From Mucilaginibacter sp. KACC 22063 (GTDB lineage: Bacteria > Bacteroidota > Bacteroidia > Sphingobacteriales > Sphingobacteriaceae), in the NCBI RefSeq assembly GCF_028736115.1, contig NZ_CP117877.1, positions 4,464,001 through 4,528,000 of the forward strand: a stretch of DNA of 64,000 nucleotides, read 5' to 3'. Position numbers and translations under genes: made by a program. Each line of letters opens with the position of its first letter. Position 1 is the first letter of the stretch. The notes under the pieces are model-generated. The model was not told the origin of the DNA and searched no databases. It saw only the letters and a list, made by a program, of their open reading frames with translations. Below, piece after piece: positions 1 to 8,671 of the stretch.

Positions 1-668
1 AACGGGCTGCGGTTGGTCTCTGCGAATGCACATACAATAAAGATCAGGAAACCCAGTGGCTGTTTAAAGAAATTCCAGGTGAAGTAACCGTTAGCCCAGA
101 AACCATGTTGCTGCTCCGCTATTTCTTTAAGGCTCAATGTACCGCTGATGAGTAACAATGCGATTATTGATAATCCCATTGAAATTTCGTAGCTGATATT
201 TTGAGAAGCAGCGCGGATAGCACCTAACAATGAATACTTATTATTAGAAGCCCAGCCACCGATCATGATACCATATACACCCAGTGATACCACACCGAAT
301 ATGTAAAGGATACCTACGTTGATGTCTGTAACCTGCAGGTCAATCACTTTTGAACCGATCTGCATCGACTGTCCCCAGGGAATAACCGCAGAGCCGATAC
401 AAGCCGTCATGATAGCCAGCGATGGGCCAACAATAAACAGCAGGCCGCTTGCACGGTTAGGGATGATCTCTTCTTTCATGAACATTTTGGCACCATCAGC
501 CATAGGCTGTAAAATACCAAATGGACCAGCACGGTTAGGGCCTACCCTGTCCTGAAAAAATGCTGCAATTTTACGCTCGGCATAGGTTGAGTACATCGCC
601 ACAACCAAGCTGATCAGGAAAATTACAACGATTAAAATTACTTTAACAATGATGTCTGAAAGTTCCAT
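1..668 (-). CDS. nuoH: NADH-quinone oxidoreductase subunit H (partial, N-terminal part)
   Basis: Integral membrane subunit of complex I that helps form the quinone-binding chamber. Reading leftward from the ATG at 668, the frame starts MELSDIIVKVILIVV and stays open to the window edge, about 222 residues. It contains the family signature YAERKIAAFFQDRVGPNRAG followed by several hydrophobic segments, and the last readable residues (CAFAETNRSP) are the conserved AE-rich loop. The ATG overlaps the nuoG stop by one base (TAATG), so the two are probably translationally coupled. The C-terminal part lies outside the window. Confidence 0.95.
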   Translation of the reverse strand, partial: MELSDIIVKVILIVVIFLISLVVAMYSTYAERKIAAFFQDRVGPNRAGPFGILQPMADGAKMFMKEEIIPNRASGLLFIVGPSLAIMTACIGSAVIPWGQSMQIGSKVIDLQVTDINVGILYIFGVVSLGVYGIMIGGWASNNKYSLLGAIRAASQNISYEISMGLSIIALLLISGTLSLKEIAEQQHGFWANGYFTWNFFKQPLGFLIFIVCAFAETNRSP

Positions 669-1669
669 TATAGTCTTGTCTCCCTTTCAAATTGGTCTTT
701 ATTGGCTTCCTGTAACACCGGATTGGTTTTTACCACCGGAAGCGGTTTCAATGTATCGTAATGGTTTGAACTGATAACCGATTTATGTGAAACCTTACGC
801 GGCCCTTCAATTACCCAGTCAGCAGTTTTCTTTTTATCGAAACGGCAGGTATTGCAGATGAACTCTTCTACCTCACCATATACATCTTTACGTGCCGTAA
901 CACGGATAACGTCTTCGCCTTTATACCAAAGCGTTACCTTGCCGTTACAACCTTCGTGGTCGCAATCGCGGTGTGCTTCAACCGGTTTAGTGAACCAAAC
1001 ACGGTTTTTAAAGCGGAATGTTTTATCAGTCAACGCACCCACAGGGCAAACGTCAATTACGTTACCTGAAAAGTCGTTATCAACTGCTTTCTGTATATAA
1101 GTTGATATCTCGGCATGGTCGCCGCGGTTCAATACACCATGTACGCGCTGATTGGTGATCTGATCGGCAGTGAAAACGCAACGGTAGCAAAGGATACAAC
1201 GTGTCATGTGCAATTGTATCTTATCACCGATATCGATCTTATCAAACTTACGGCGGTCAAACTCGTAACGGGTTTTAGCAGCACCGTGTTCAAAGCCTAA
1301 ATCCTGTAAATGGCATTCGCCTGCTTGGTCGCAGATAGGGCAATCAAGCGGGTGATTGATCAGTAACATTTCCACCACACCTTTACGCGCTTCAATTACC
1401 TCTGGCGAAGTAATGTTTTGCACTTCCATACCATCCATTACCGTAGTACGGCATGATGCTACCAGCTTCGGCATAGGGCGCGGGTCTTTTTCAGACCCTT
1501 TGCTTACCTTAACCAAACAGGTACGGCATTTACCACCGCTGCCCTCCAGCTTAGAGTAATAGCACATAGCAGGAGGCACAATGTCGCCGCCTATTCTGCG
1601 CGCAGCATTCAGGATGGTTGTTCCTGGCTCAACCTCAACCGGTATTCCGTCTATAGTTACTTTAACCAT
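668..1669 (-). CDS. nuoG: NADH-quinone oxidoreductase subunit G, short form
   Basis: Peripheral iron-sulfur subunit of complex I, 333 aa. An N-terminal 2Fe-2S ferredoxin domain has C36, C48, C51 and C73. It is followed by the NuoG His-Cys motif (HPLDCPICDQAGECHLQDLG), a CILCYRC cluster motif with a distal CPVGAL, and a later CDHEGC...CNTC group. The protein stops there, so the large molybdopterin-oxidoreductase-like domain of roughly 900-residue proteobacterial NuoG is absent. From what is known of the group, short NuoG proteins are usual in Bacteroidota. It overlaps the preceding cyclotransferase gene by 8 bp and nuoH by 1 bp. Confidence 0.93.
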   Translation of the reverse strand: MVKVTIDGIPVEVEPGTTILNAARRIGGDIVPPAMCYYSKLEGSGGKCRTCLVKVSKGSEKDPRPMPKLVASCRTTVMDGMEVQNITSPEVIEARKGVVEMLLINHPLDCPICDQAGECHLQDLGFEHGAAKTRYEFDRRKFDKIDIGDKIQLHMTRCILCYRCVFTADQITNQRVHGVLNRGDHAEISTYIQKAVDNDFSGNVIDVCPVGALTDKTFRFKNRVWFTKPVEAHRDCDHEGCNGKVTLWYKGEDVIRVTARKDVYGEVEEFICNTCRFDKKKTADWVIEGPRKVSHKSVISSNHYDTLKPLPVVKTNPVLQEANKDQFERETRL

Positions 1670-2063
1670 TATTTTTATTCCTGATATACGCGATATAATC
1701 GCCTTCTTTTATCTTGTTATGTACGGGTTGCAGTGGTTGGCTGTATACATATATCCAGCTTTGTACTGTTTCCCTGTCCGGCAGTTGCACTACCATTTGT
1801 TTTCTTTCATATTCGGGTTGCGTATCGTGCAAACCCTCATATTCATCAAGCACTTCAAATACCTTTTCTGGATTTGATATGCTGTATAGTTCGCCTTTCA
1901 CTTCTCCTTCGTTTCCTGGTACAAATCCCGGATAACTACCCAGATCATACAATGCACCTTTAACCGTTGCATTGCTGATGAAGTTAAGTTCGGCTTCGAT
2001 CTGCTGGCGTACTTTGTGTTTAAAGTCCTTTATTAAAGTTCCGTAAACGAACAGGTACTCCAT
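1662..2063 (-). CDS. gamma-glutamylcyclotransferase (GGCT/AIG2-like) family protein
   Basis: 133-aa protein beginning MEYLFVYGTLIKDF. The YGTL loop at the N-terminus is the substrate-binding signature of the GGCT/AIG2 fold; further family-like features are GALYDLGSYPGF, and VFEVLDEYEG, whose acidic residue falls where the catalytic Glu is expected. Known members release 5-oxoproline from gamma-glutamyl amines or peptides; the substrate here cannot be inferred. It sits inside the complex I operon between nuoF and nuoG and overlaps nuoG by 8 bp, so it is presumably co-transcribed. No mechanistic link to NADH oxidation is known to me. Confidence 0.85.
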   Translation of the reverse strand: MEYLFVYGTLIKDFKHKVRQQIEAELNFISNATVKGALYDLGSYPGFVPGNEGEVKGELYSISNPEKVFEVLDEYEGLHDTQPEYERKQMVVQLPDRETVQSWIYVYSQPLQPVHNKIKEGDYIAYIRNKNNG

Positions 2064-2089
2064 TTAATTTTCTGTTATCCCTTCGCTCA

Positions 2090-2165
2090 TGCTTCGAGTA
2101 ACCTCAGCATGACACCTTCAAACTAGATTCTTCACTACGTTCAGAATGACAACTTTTCTCACTTA
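2090..2165. repeat. fragmentary interspersed repeat
   Basis: Non-coding spacer between the cyclotransferase gene and nuoF. It contains phrases such as CTTCACTACGTTCAGAATGAC that read like degraded pieces of the palindromic elements scattered in Sphingobacteriaceae genomes. No second copy of this exact phrase is in the window, so the call rests on general familiarity and on its position next to a clear palindromic element. Confidence 0.4.
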
Positions 2166-2169
2166 TACT

Positions 2170-2234
2170 TGTCATTGCGAGCGTTAGCGTGGCAATCTAA
2201 ATTCAGAGAGATTGTTTCGTGCCTCGCAATGACA
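2170..2234. repeat. REP-like nested palindrome
   Basis: Outer arms TGTCATTGCGAG (2170-2181) and CTCGCAATGACA (2223-2234) are perfect inverted repeats. Inner arms CAATCT (2193-2198) and AGATTG (2209-2214) pair inside them, giving a two-tier hairpin. It lies between nuoF and the cyclotransferase gene within the operon and could stabilise or attenuate the transcript. No coding potential. Confidence 0.7.
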
Positions 2235-2243
2235 CAGTGTATT

Positions 2244-3605
2244 TTATCCTGCCTTTTCTGCAATCACCAGCGGATCAGCGTAACCTGCCAAACCGTAGTT
2301 ACGGGTTACTGCAGTAGCTGCATCGGTAACGTGCCATTCAAATTCGTCCCTGAAATGGCGGATTGCACTGGCTACAGGCCATGCAGCTGCATCACCCAGC
2401 GGACAAATTGTATTTCCTTCTATTTTTTTAGAAACATCAACCAACAGGTCAATGTCACTCATTTTACCATGACCATACTCTAAACGGTGCAATACCTTTT
2501 CCATCCAGCCAGTACCTTCACGACAAGGCGAACACTGTCCGCAACTTTCGTGATGATAAAAACGGGTAAAGTTCCAGGTATTACGAACGATGCAGGCATC
2601 TTCGTCAAATGCAATGAAACCACCAGAACCCATCATGGTACCGCTAACAAAACCACCATCAGCTAATGATTCATAGCTCATCAGGCGGCCTTCACCATTA
2701 ACGGTTTTCATAAACAGGTTAGCCGGCAAAATAGGTACTGATGATCCGCCTGCAACAACTGCTTTTAAGCGTTTGCCATTGGCAATACCACCACAATATT
2801 CGTCAGAGTATAAAAATTCTTCAACCGGTAAACCTAAGTCAATCTCATAAACACCGGGCTTTTTAACATTACCACCGGCAGAGATCAGTTTTGTACCTGT
2901 ACTACGGCCTATACCTATTTTTGCATACTCGTCGCCACCATCACGAATGATAGGTACTGTAGCAGCTATAGATTCAACATTGTTAACTACCGTTGGGCAG
3001 TTATATAAACCTGCAATAGCCGGGAAAGGAGGTTTGATACGCGGGTTGCCACGTTTGCCTTCCAGCGACTCGATCAATGCAGTTTCTTCACCGCAGATAT
3101 AAGCACCACCGCCCGGTTGTACATAAAGCTCCAGATCATATCCGGTGCCTAAGATGTTTTTACCTAAAAAGCCGGCTGCCTTTGCTTCGGCAATTGCTTT
3201 TTCCAGTATGCGGATCTGAGGCATCATTTCGCCGCGCAAATAAATGTATGACGTATTTGCACCAAGCGCAAAGCTGGAAATGATCATACCCTCAATCAGT
3301 AAGTGAGGGATATAAGTCATTAAATAGCGGTCTTTGAATGTACCCGGTTCAGATTCGTCACCGTTACAAACCAGGTAACGCGGCACACCTTCTGGCTTAG
3401 CCAAAAAGCTCCACTTCATACCCGTAGGGAAACCTGCACCGCCACGGCCACGTAAACCAGACTTTTTTACCTCTTCTACCACTTCATCCGGAGTAAGCGT
3501 TTTCAATGCTTTCTCAACTGAAGCGTAACCGCCTTTTGAGCGGTAAACATCAAAAGTATTGATGCCTGGTACGTTAATATGTTCGAGTAATAATTTGCGT
3601 CCCAT
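2244..3605 (-). CDS. nuoF: NADH-quinone oxidoreductase subunit F
   Basis: NADH-binding, FMN- and 4Fe-4S-containing subunit of complex I, 453 aa from the chosen start. It shows the NADH/FMN glycine-rich signature GLRGRGGAGFPTGMKW, the second nucleotide motif CNGDESEPGTFKDR, and the N3 cluster motif ESCGQCSPCREGT with a distal NTICPLGD. The frame is open ten codons further up, but the ATG at 3605 (MGRKLLLEH) lies one base after the nuoE stop and matches the family start. The longer start would overlap nuoE by 29 bp. Confidence 0.95.
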   Translation of the reverse strand: MGRKLLLEHINVPGINTFDVYRSKGGYASVEKALKTLTPDEVVEEVKKSGLRGRGGAGFPTGMKWSFLAKPEGVPRYLVCNGDESEPGTFKDRYLMTYIPHLLIEGMIISSFALGANTSYIYLRGEMMPQIRILEKAIAEAKAAGFLGKNILGTGYDLELYVQPGGGAYICGEETALIESLEGKRGNPRIKPPFPAIAGLYNCPTVVNNVESIAATVPIIRDGGDEYAKIGIGRSTGTKLISAGGNVKKPGVYEIDLGLPVEEFLYSDEYCGGIANGKRLKAVVAGGSSVPILPANLFMKTVNGEGRLMSYESLADGGFVSGTMMGSGGFIAFDEDACIVRNTWNFTRFYHHESCGQCSPCREGTGWMEKVLHRLEYGHGKMSDIDLLVDVSKKIEGNTICPLGDAAAWPVASAIRHFRDEFEWHVTDAATAVTRNYGLAGYADPLVIAEKAG

Positions 3606-3606
3606 C

Positions 3607-4131
3607 TTAATTACTTGCTTTTGCACGCAGATCACTGATCAGCTGATCAACCGATTCCGGCGTTAAATTCTCATAAAAAGTATATTCGGGGCCAATTTGC
3701 AATACCGGGCCAAAACCACAGGCAGCAAGGCATTCTACACCTCTCCAGCTAAATAAACCGTCCGGAGTAACTTCGCCTTCTTTAACACCTAATTTCTGTT
3801 CTATGTAATCCATGATCTTCTCTGCACCTACCAGGCAGCAAGGGCCTGTACGGCAAATTTCCAAAAGGTATTTGCCTTGCGGGCGTAAAAGGTACATGGT
3901 ATAAAATGTGGCCACCTCGTAAACTTCAATCGGCTCAATTTTTAAGTACTCGGCAACTTTATCCATTGCAGGTACGCTTAACCAGCCAAATTCGGCCTGT
4001 ACATCATGCAGAATAGGCAATAATGCAGATTTCTGCTTACCTTCCGGGTAACGGCTCACCTTATCGGCAAACTTGGCTAATAACTGTGTTGAAAATTCAA
4101 CCGGTACCTGGGTATTTTCTACTTTAAGCAT
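3607..4131 (-). CDS. nuoE: NADH-quinone oxidoreductase subunit E
   Basis: Thioredoxin-fold 2Fe-2S (N1a) subunit of the NADH dehydrogenase module, 174 aa. An N-terminal helical bundle (QKSALLPILHDVQAEFGWL) precedes the cluster domain with the cysteine pairs CRTGPC and CLAAC. The gene overlaps nuoD by 8 bp and ends one base before the nuoF ATG, consistent with coupled translation of the E/F pair. Confidence 0.95.
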   Translation of the reverse strand: MLKVENTQVPVEFSTQLLAKFADKVSRYPEGKQKSALLPILHDVQAEFGWLSVPAMDKVAEYLKIEPIEVYEVATFYTMYLLRPQGKYLLEICRTGPCCLVGAEKIMDYIEQKLGVKEGEVTPDGLFSWRGVECLAACGFGPVLQIGPEYTFYENLTPESVDQLISDLRAKASN

Positions 4132-5335
4132 CTAACTCTCCGGCAATAACGTTTAAACTACTCATGTTAATAATAGCATCAGACAGCAGCATGCCGCGGC
4201 TCATTGGTGCATACATCGAATAATTGATGAAGCTTGGCCTGCGGAAATGCAAGCGATAAGGCGAACGGCCGCCATCATTTACCAGGTAGAACCCTAACTC
4301 GCCATTTGTACCTTCAACACTGTGATACACTTCACCAACCGGTGTTTCAATCTCACCCATCACAATTTTAAAGTGATAGATCAATGCTTCCATATTGTTG
4401 TACACTTCCTCTTTAGGAGGCAGGTAAAACTTAGGCACATCAGCATGGAAAATAGTAGGATCTTCCTTTTCTATTTTGGTCAGGGCCTGCTCAATCATGC
4501 GCATGCTCTGCCACATTTCTTCATTGCGTACCAGGAAACGATCATATACGTCACCAGTGGTACCCACCGGTACTTCAAAATCAAAGTCCTCGTAAGAGCA
4601 GTAAGGATTCATGGCCCTTACGTCGTAATCTACACCGGTAGCACGCAGAATAGGACCGCTCCAGCTATAATCAAGGGCTGTTTCGGCAGATACCGCTGCA
4701 ACTCCTTTGGTACGATCTATAAAGATGCGGTTGCGGTTAAACAGGTTTTCGAATTCCTTTAATACCGCCGGAAATTCTTTTAAGAACTTACGGATTTTGG
4801 CAAATGCAATTTCATTAAAGTTACGCTCGAAACCACCGATACGCCCAATGTTGGTTGTAAGGCGCGATCCGCAAACTTCTTCGTAAATCTCATAGATAGC
4901 TTCACGGTATTCCATCATGTACAGGAAGCCTGTAAAGGCGCCGGTATCAACACCTAATACCCCATTACAAATAATGTGGTCGGCGATACGGGCAAGCTCC
5001 ATGATGATTACGCGCAGATAATCTACACGCTTAGGTGTTTGTATATTCAACAGCTTCTCAACCGTCATGTGCCAGCCCATGTTGTTGATTGGGGCCGAAC
5101 AGTAGTTTAAACGGTCGGTAAGCGGGGTGATCTGATAAAACGGCCTGTGTTCGGCAATTTTTTCAAATGCACGGTGAATATAACCTATGGTTGAAACACC
5201 GCTTACAATACGCTCGCCATCCAGCTGTAATACGTTTTGGAAAACGCCGTGGGTAGCGGGGTGAGTTGGACCCAGGTTAAGGGTTGATAACTCACTTTGT
5301 AAATCGGTATCTGTGAATGACGGAAAATTCTGCAT
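4124..5335 (-). CDS. nuoD: NADH-quinone oxidoreductase subunit D
   Basis: 49-kDa subunit of the complex I connecting module, forming the quinone site with NuoB, 403 aa. The N-terminus carries LNLGPTHPATHGVFQNVLQL, the typical NuoD signature, followed by IGYIHRAFEKIAE. The C-terminus has the conserved DGGRSPYRLHFRRPSF and a short GELDA end. It is separate from NuoC rather than fused. It starts 3 bp after nuoC ends and overlaps nuoE by 8 bp. Confidence 0.95.
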   Translation of the reverse strand: MQNFPSFTDTDLQSELSTLNLGPTHPATHGVFQNVLQLDGERIVSGVSTIGYIHRAFEKIAEHRPFYQITPLTDRLNYCSAPINNMGWHMTVEKLLNIQTPKRVDYLRVIIMELARIADHIICNGVLGVDTGAFTGFLYMMEYREAIYEIYEEVCGSRLTTNIGRIGGFERNFNEIAFAKIRKFLKEFPAVLKEFENLFNRNRIFIDRTKGVAAVSAETALDYSWSGPILRATGVDYDVRAMNPYCSYEDFDFEVPVGTTGDVYDRFLVRNEEMWQSMRMIEQALTKIEKEDPTIFHADVPKFYLPPKEEVYNNMEALIYHFKIVMGEIETPVGEVYHSVEGTNGELGFYLVNDGGRSPYRLHFRRPSFINYSMYAPMSRGMLLSDAIINMSSLNVIAGELDA

Positions 5336-5338
5336 GTT

Positions 5339-5845
5339 CTATCTTCCAAAAAAATAATCTTTTTTATCCACACGGTTCGGATCTTCCAGCGGATACTCTT
5401 TGCGCATCGGATAAACAGTCATATCGTCTACGTTTAAAATACGGCGCAGATCAGGGTGACCGGTAAAGTTAATGCCAAAGAAATCATATGTTTCACGCTC
5501 CATCCAGTTAGCGCCTTTCCATAAAGCTGTAGCCGAAGGGATGTTTACATCACCATCAGCCAAATATACTTTGATACGGATGCGCACATTATTAACCAGG
5601 CTGTGCAAATGGTAAATAACACCTATTTCTTTACCTGTTTGTTCCGGATAATGGATACCTGTAATATCTGTCAGGTAAATGAATTGTAATTCCGGGTGAG
5701 TTTTCAGCCAGCCTAATACATCCATAATCTGCTCGCGGCTGGTTTCAACAGTAAGCAGGTTATATGGCTCTACCGGCGATGCAATAGCTTCGCCAAACTG
5801 TGCAGTTAACTTTTGAAGCAGCTCTTCGTTGCTGATCTTACCCAT
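5339..5845 (-). CDS. nuoC: NADH-quinone oxidoreductase subunit C
   Basis: 30-kDa subunit of complex I, 168 aa. The signature ERETYDFFGINFTGHPDLRR and the C-terminal MRKEYPLEDP are clear. The start overlaps the nuoB stop by one base. Not fused with NuoD, unlike E. coli NuoCD. Confidence 0.95.
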   Translation of the reverse strand: MGKISNEELLQKLTAQFGEAIASPVEPYNLLTVETSREQIMDVLGWLKTHPELQFIYLTDITGIHYPEQTGKEIGVIYHLHSLVNNVRIRIKVYLADGDVNIPSATALWKGANWMERETYDFFGINFTGHPDLRRILNVDDMTVYPMRKEYPLEDPNRVDKKDYFFGR

Positions 5846-6387
5846 TATTGAATTCCGTATTTAGCTAATAAAGCCTGGTATTCAGGCGTATCTCTTCTTC
5901 GCAATGACTCTGTTTGAACCAGCTTCTGAATGTTCATAAAGCCGTCAATAATAGCTTCGGGGCGCGGAGGGCAGCCGGGAACATAAACATCCACCGGGAT
6001 CACCTCATCAATACCCTGTAAAACAGAGTAGGTATCAAAAATACCACCGCTTGATGCACAGGCACCTACTGCCATTACCCAACGGGGTTCGGCCATTTGC
6101 AGGTAAACCTGGCGCAGCACCGGCGCCATTTTTTTTGAAATTGTACCCATTACCATTAACAGATCTGCCTGGCGCGGCGAAAAGCTCAAACGCTCGGCGC
6201 CAAACCTTGACAGGTCATAATGCGAGCCCATTGTAGCCATAAATTCGATACCGCAGCATGATGTTGCAAATGGCAAAGGCCATAAAGAATATGAGCGCGC
6301 CAGCCCCACTGCTTTGTCTAACGACGTAGCAAAAAATCCCGACCCTTCTATACCCGGAGGCGCATCAACTATTTGAATATCACTCAT
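5845..6387 (-). CDS. nuoB: NADH-quinone oxidoreductase subunit B
   Basis: PSST-type subunit holding the N2 4Fe-4S cluster that passes electrons to quinone, 180 aa. The tandem cysteines in ATSCCGIEF, then VGACASSGG and VPGCPPRPEAI, supply the four ligands. 117 bp separate it from nuoA, the only sizeable gap among the first five nuo genes; no terminator or clear promoter is seen in that gap. Confidence 0.96.
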   Translation of the reverse strand: MSDIQIVDAPPGIEGSGFFATSLDKAVGLARSYSLWPLPFATSCCGIEFMATMGSHYDLSRFGAERLSFSPRQADLLMVMGTISKKMAPVLRQVYLQMAEPRWVMAVGACASSGGIFDTYSVLQGIDEVIPVDVYVPGCPPRPEAIIDGFMNIQKLVQTESLRRRDTPEYQALLAKYGIQ

Positions 6388-6504
6388 TGAATTACTTTCA
6401 AAAAAGATGAATATCTGATTATCCAGATAGACAAACTTACAAATAAATAACGTTGTAAACCCTACACTATGACGCCGTGCAAGCTATTTAGAACCAGTCT
6501 AAAC

Positions 6505-6876
6505 TCATTCCCAATCTAACGCACCTTTTTTGATAATGTAGATAAAGCCAAGTAATAAAGTACCCATAAAAATGAACATTTCGATCATGCCATCTTTACC
6601 CAGATCTTTAAAATTTACTGCCCAGGGGTACATAAATATTACTTCCACATCAAACAAAACAAACAGGATAGCCACCAGGAAGTATTTGATGGAAATAGGT
6701 GTACGTGCGTTACCAATTACTTCAATACCCGATTCAAATGGCGTTAATTTATCGTTCGTGTTTCTCTTAGGACCTAATTTGTGGGTAAAGAACATAGTAG
6801 TTACCACAAAACCAATGGCCACTATCATTTGAAAAATTATCGGGAGGTAATTAACCGGTAAACTTTGTGCTTCCAT
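6505..6876 (-). CDS. nuoA: NADH-quinone oxidoreductase subunit A
   Basis: Small membrane subunit of complex I with three predicted transmembrane segments, 123 aa. The family motif PFESGIEVIGNARTPISIKY and the following FDVEVIFMYPWA are present. It is the first nuo gene, and only about 30 bp separate its ATG from the terminator of the upstream operon. A TATATTTG element ends four bases before the ATG, so the transcript may have a very short or absent leader. Confidence 0.95.
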   Translation of the reverse strand: MEAQSLPVNYLPIIFQMIVAIGFVVTTMFFTHKLGPKRNTNDKLTPFESGIEVIGNARTPISIKYFLVAILFVLFDVEVIFMYPWAVNFKDLGKDGMIEMFIFMGTLLLGFIYIIKKGALDWE

Positions 6877-6880
6877 GATG

Positions 6881-6888
6881 CAAATATA
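6881..6888 (-). promoter_or_regulatory. candidate -7 element of the nuo operon
   Basis: TATATTTG on the minus strand matches the Bacteroidota -7 consensus TAnnTTTG. It ends four bases before the nuoA ATG and follows the upstream terminator. No convincing -33 TTTG is seen at the usual spacing, so this is a moderate call. Confidence 0.5.
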
Positions 6889-6900
6889 GCAATGAGATAA

Positions 6901-6931
6901 AAATAAAAAAGGCCTCTTTATCAGAGGCCTT
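6901..6931 (-). terminator. intrinsic terminator of the exbB-TPR operon
   Basis: On the minus strand, the 9-bp stem AAGGCCTCT / AGAGGCCTT (6923-6931 with 6909-6917, loop 5 nt) is followed by TTTTTTATTT. It lies 20 bp after the TPR gene stop and just before the nuoA start region, separating the two operons. Confidence 0.9.
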
Positions 6932-6950
6932 CATTTTGTGAAATATTGTA

Positions 6951-8639
6951 TTACTTGCCTTTACCACCGGCCGGCTTGCTGAAGAAAGCCTGAGCCTGTT
7001 TATTGGTGGGGTCATATTCCCTGGCTTTAGTAAAGTTCTCTGTGGCTTTAGCCATATCTTTCTCCTTGTACTGATAGTAAGTACCAAGGTAAGCATATGC
7101 CGAAGCAAGAGATTTTTTATCGTTATCAGTTACGCCTTTAGCGGTTACAATCTGAATATATTTCTCGTAGTAAGGCTTAGCTAAACCTTTAATATTCTGA
7201 CGGTCTTTGTCTTTTGTATCATTTACATAAGCACGGTACAAGGCTACAGCTGCAATAGGCGTAGTAGCAACGTGCTCGATGTGTGCAAAAGCCGAATCTG
7301 ATTTAGTTAACAAAGTAGTGTCAGCTTTAGGGTCTTTCTCGTCATAAGCATAGAAGTAGCTGATACCCTCGTTAAGGTAATCCTGTAATTTAGGATGGCT
7401 TACTTTAGAAATATATTTGCTGTAAGCTGCACCAGCTTCTGCATATTTCTTTTTAGCATAGTAGCTTTTTGCAATCTCATTAAATACATCTGCCTGGGTA
7501 GTATCCATATCATATGCTTTACGCAATGATTGAATACCTAATGAATCCTGGCCTAATTTCATTTCTAAACGGCCCTGGTACAAATAATCACGAGAGATCA
7601 CACGTTTAGGATCAGCCTGGGTGATCCATTTGTTAAGGGCAGTTAACCCAGCCTGGTAGTCGCCATTTTCATAAGCTGCATAACCCAGGTAACGGTAAGC
7701 ACGCAGGTTAGCGTTTGAAGCAGAGGCAATAGCAGATGCTTCTTGCTGTAATGTTTTCCAATCGCCGGCATTGATCAGGAAGTCGGCATAACGCATACGT
7801 GACTCAACCGACATATCTGTTAAGCTCAGGTATTTGCGGTACAGGTCTGCCGCTGCCTTAACTTTTTCTGATGCTACCTTAGGGTCAGTTTGCGACCAGC
7901 GTAAGTCTGTTTCAGCCCATTCGCGGTAAGCAGGACCAAAATTAGGGTCGATTGCTAAAGCTGCCTGGAATTGTTTTTCAGCATCCTGGAAGTTATTAGC
8001 ATATTTCCAAAGCACACCAATAGCTACGTTAGCAGTTGCTGATTTTGGATCAAGCGCAACGGCGTCTGAATAATACTTGTACGCTTCAGAGCTCTTTAAC
8101 TGGCTGCGATATGCATCGCCTAAAGCAATATTAAGGTCTGCATCTTTAGCGTTAACAGAAAGGCCTTTAGTTAAAACCGCGATAGCAGCATTAGCATCCT
8201 GCGCTGGTACAGCACCATTGCTGGCTGTTGAAATTAAATAGCTGCGGCCAACATAAACGTATGGCTTGCTATCCTTACCTGCCATAGAAATGGCTTTATC
8301 AAAGTTTTGGGTTGCACCTGAATTGTTTTTGTCAAGGTGGTCAACCAAGCCTAAACCTGCATAGTTTAAAGCCGATTTAGGGTTTACTGCAATACCTTTA
8401 TTGAAGGCCACTTTTGCAGAATCTGTATAATCTTGTATAGCATATACCCAACCCAGATAAAAGAAATTTTCATCTTTGTTTGGCTGAGTAGTAGTCAGGT
8501 TTTTCAACATTGACTTAGCTTTCTGGTATTGTTCGGCGTCAATAGCTTTTTTGGCGTCGGCAAGACTTTGCGCAAAAACTGATGATCCTATAAATACCAA
8601 GCCTGATGCGGCATACGCTACTTTACTTACTAATTTCAT
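6951..8639 (-). CDS. secreted tetratricopeptide repeat protein
   Basis: 562-aa protein with a signal peptide ending near SSVFAQ (about residue 24), then tandem TPR units along most of its length (for example AYKYYSDAVALDPKSATANVAIG and the segment ending ATENFTKAREYDPTNKQ). It is probably periplasmic or outer-membrane associated and acts as a protein-interaction scaffold. It is the last gene of the exbB-exbD-exbD-tonB-pstS-like operon, 32 bp after the PstS-like gene, and a terminator follows. Its place suggests a role with the energised TonB complex or cell-envelope maintenance; no enzymatic motif is visible. Confidence 0.85.
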   Translation of the reverse strand: MKLVSKVAYAASGLVFIGSSVFAQSLADAKKAIDAEQYQKAKSMLKNLTTTQPNKDENFFYLGWVYAIQDYTDSAKVAFNKGIAVNPKSALNYAGLGLVDHLDKNNSGATQNFDKAISMAGKDSKPYVYVGRSYLISTASNGAVPAQDANAAIAVLTKGLSVNAKDADLNIALGDAYRSQLKSSEAYKYYSDAVALDPKSATANVAIGVLWKYANNFQDAEKQFQAALAIDPNFGPAYREWAETDLRWSQTDPKVASEKVKAAADLYRKYLSLTDMSVESRMRYADFLINAGDWKTLQQEASAIASASNANLRAYRYLGYAAYENGDYQAGLTALNKWITQADPKRVISRDYLYQGRLEMKLGQDSLGIQSLRKAYDMDTTQADVFNEIAKSYYAKKKYAEAGAAYSKYISKVSHPKLQDYLNEGISYFYAYDEKDPKADTTLLTKSDSAFAHIEHVATTPIAAVALYRAYVNDTKDKDRQNIKGLAKPYYEKYIQIVTAKGVTDNDKKSLASAYAYLGTYYQYKEKDMAKATENFTKAREYDPTNKQAQAFFSKPAGGKGK

Positions 8640-8671
8640 AGCTTAATTTTATAGTTTTAGTTTAATAGTAG

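Noticed and set aside
3606..3635. Longer start of nuoF
   Set aside because: It overlaps nuoE by 29 bp and adds ten residues not seen in the family.
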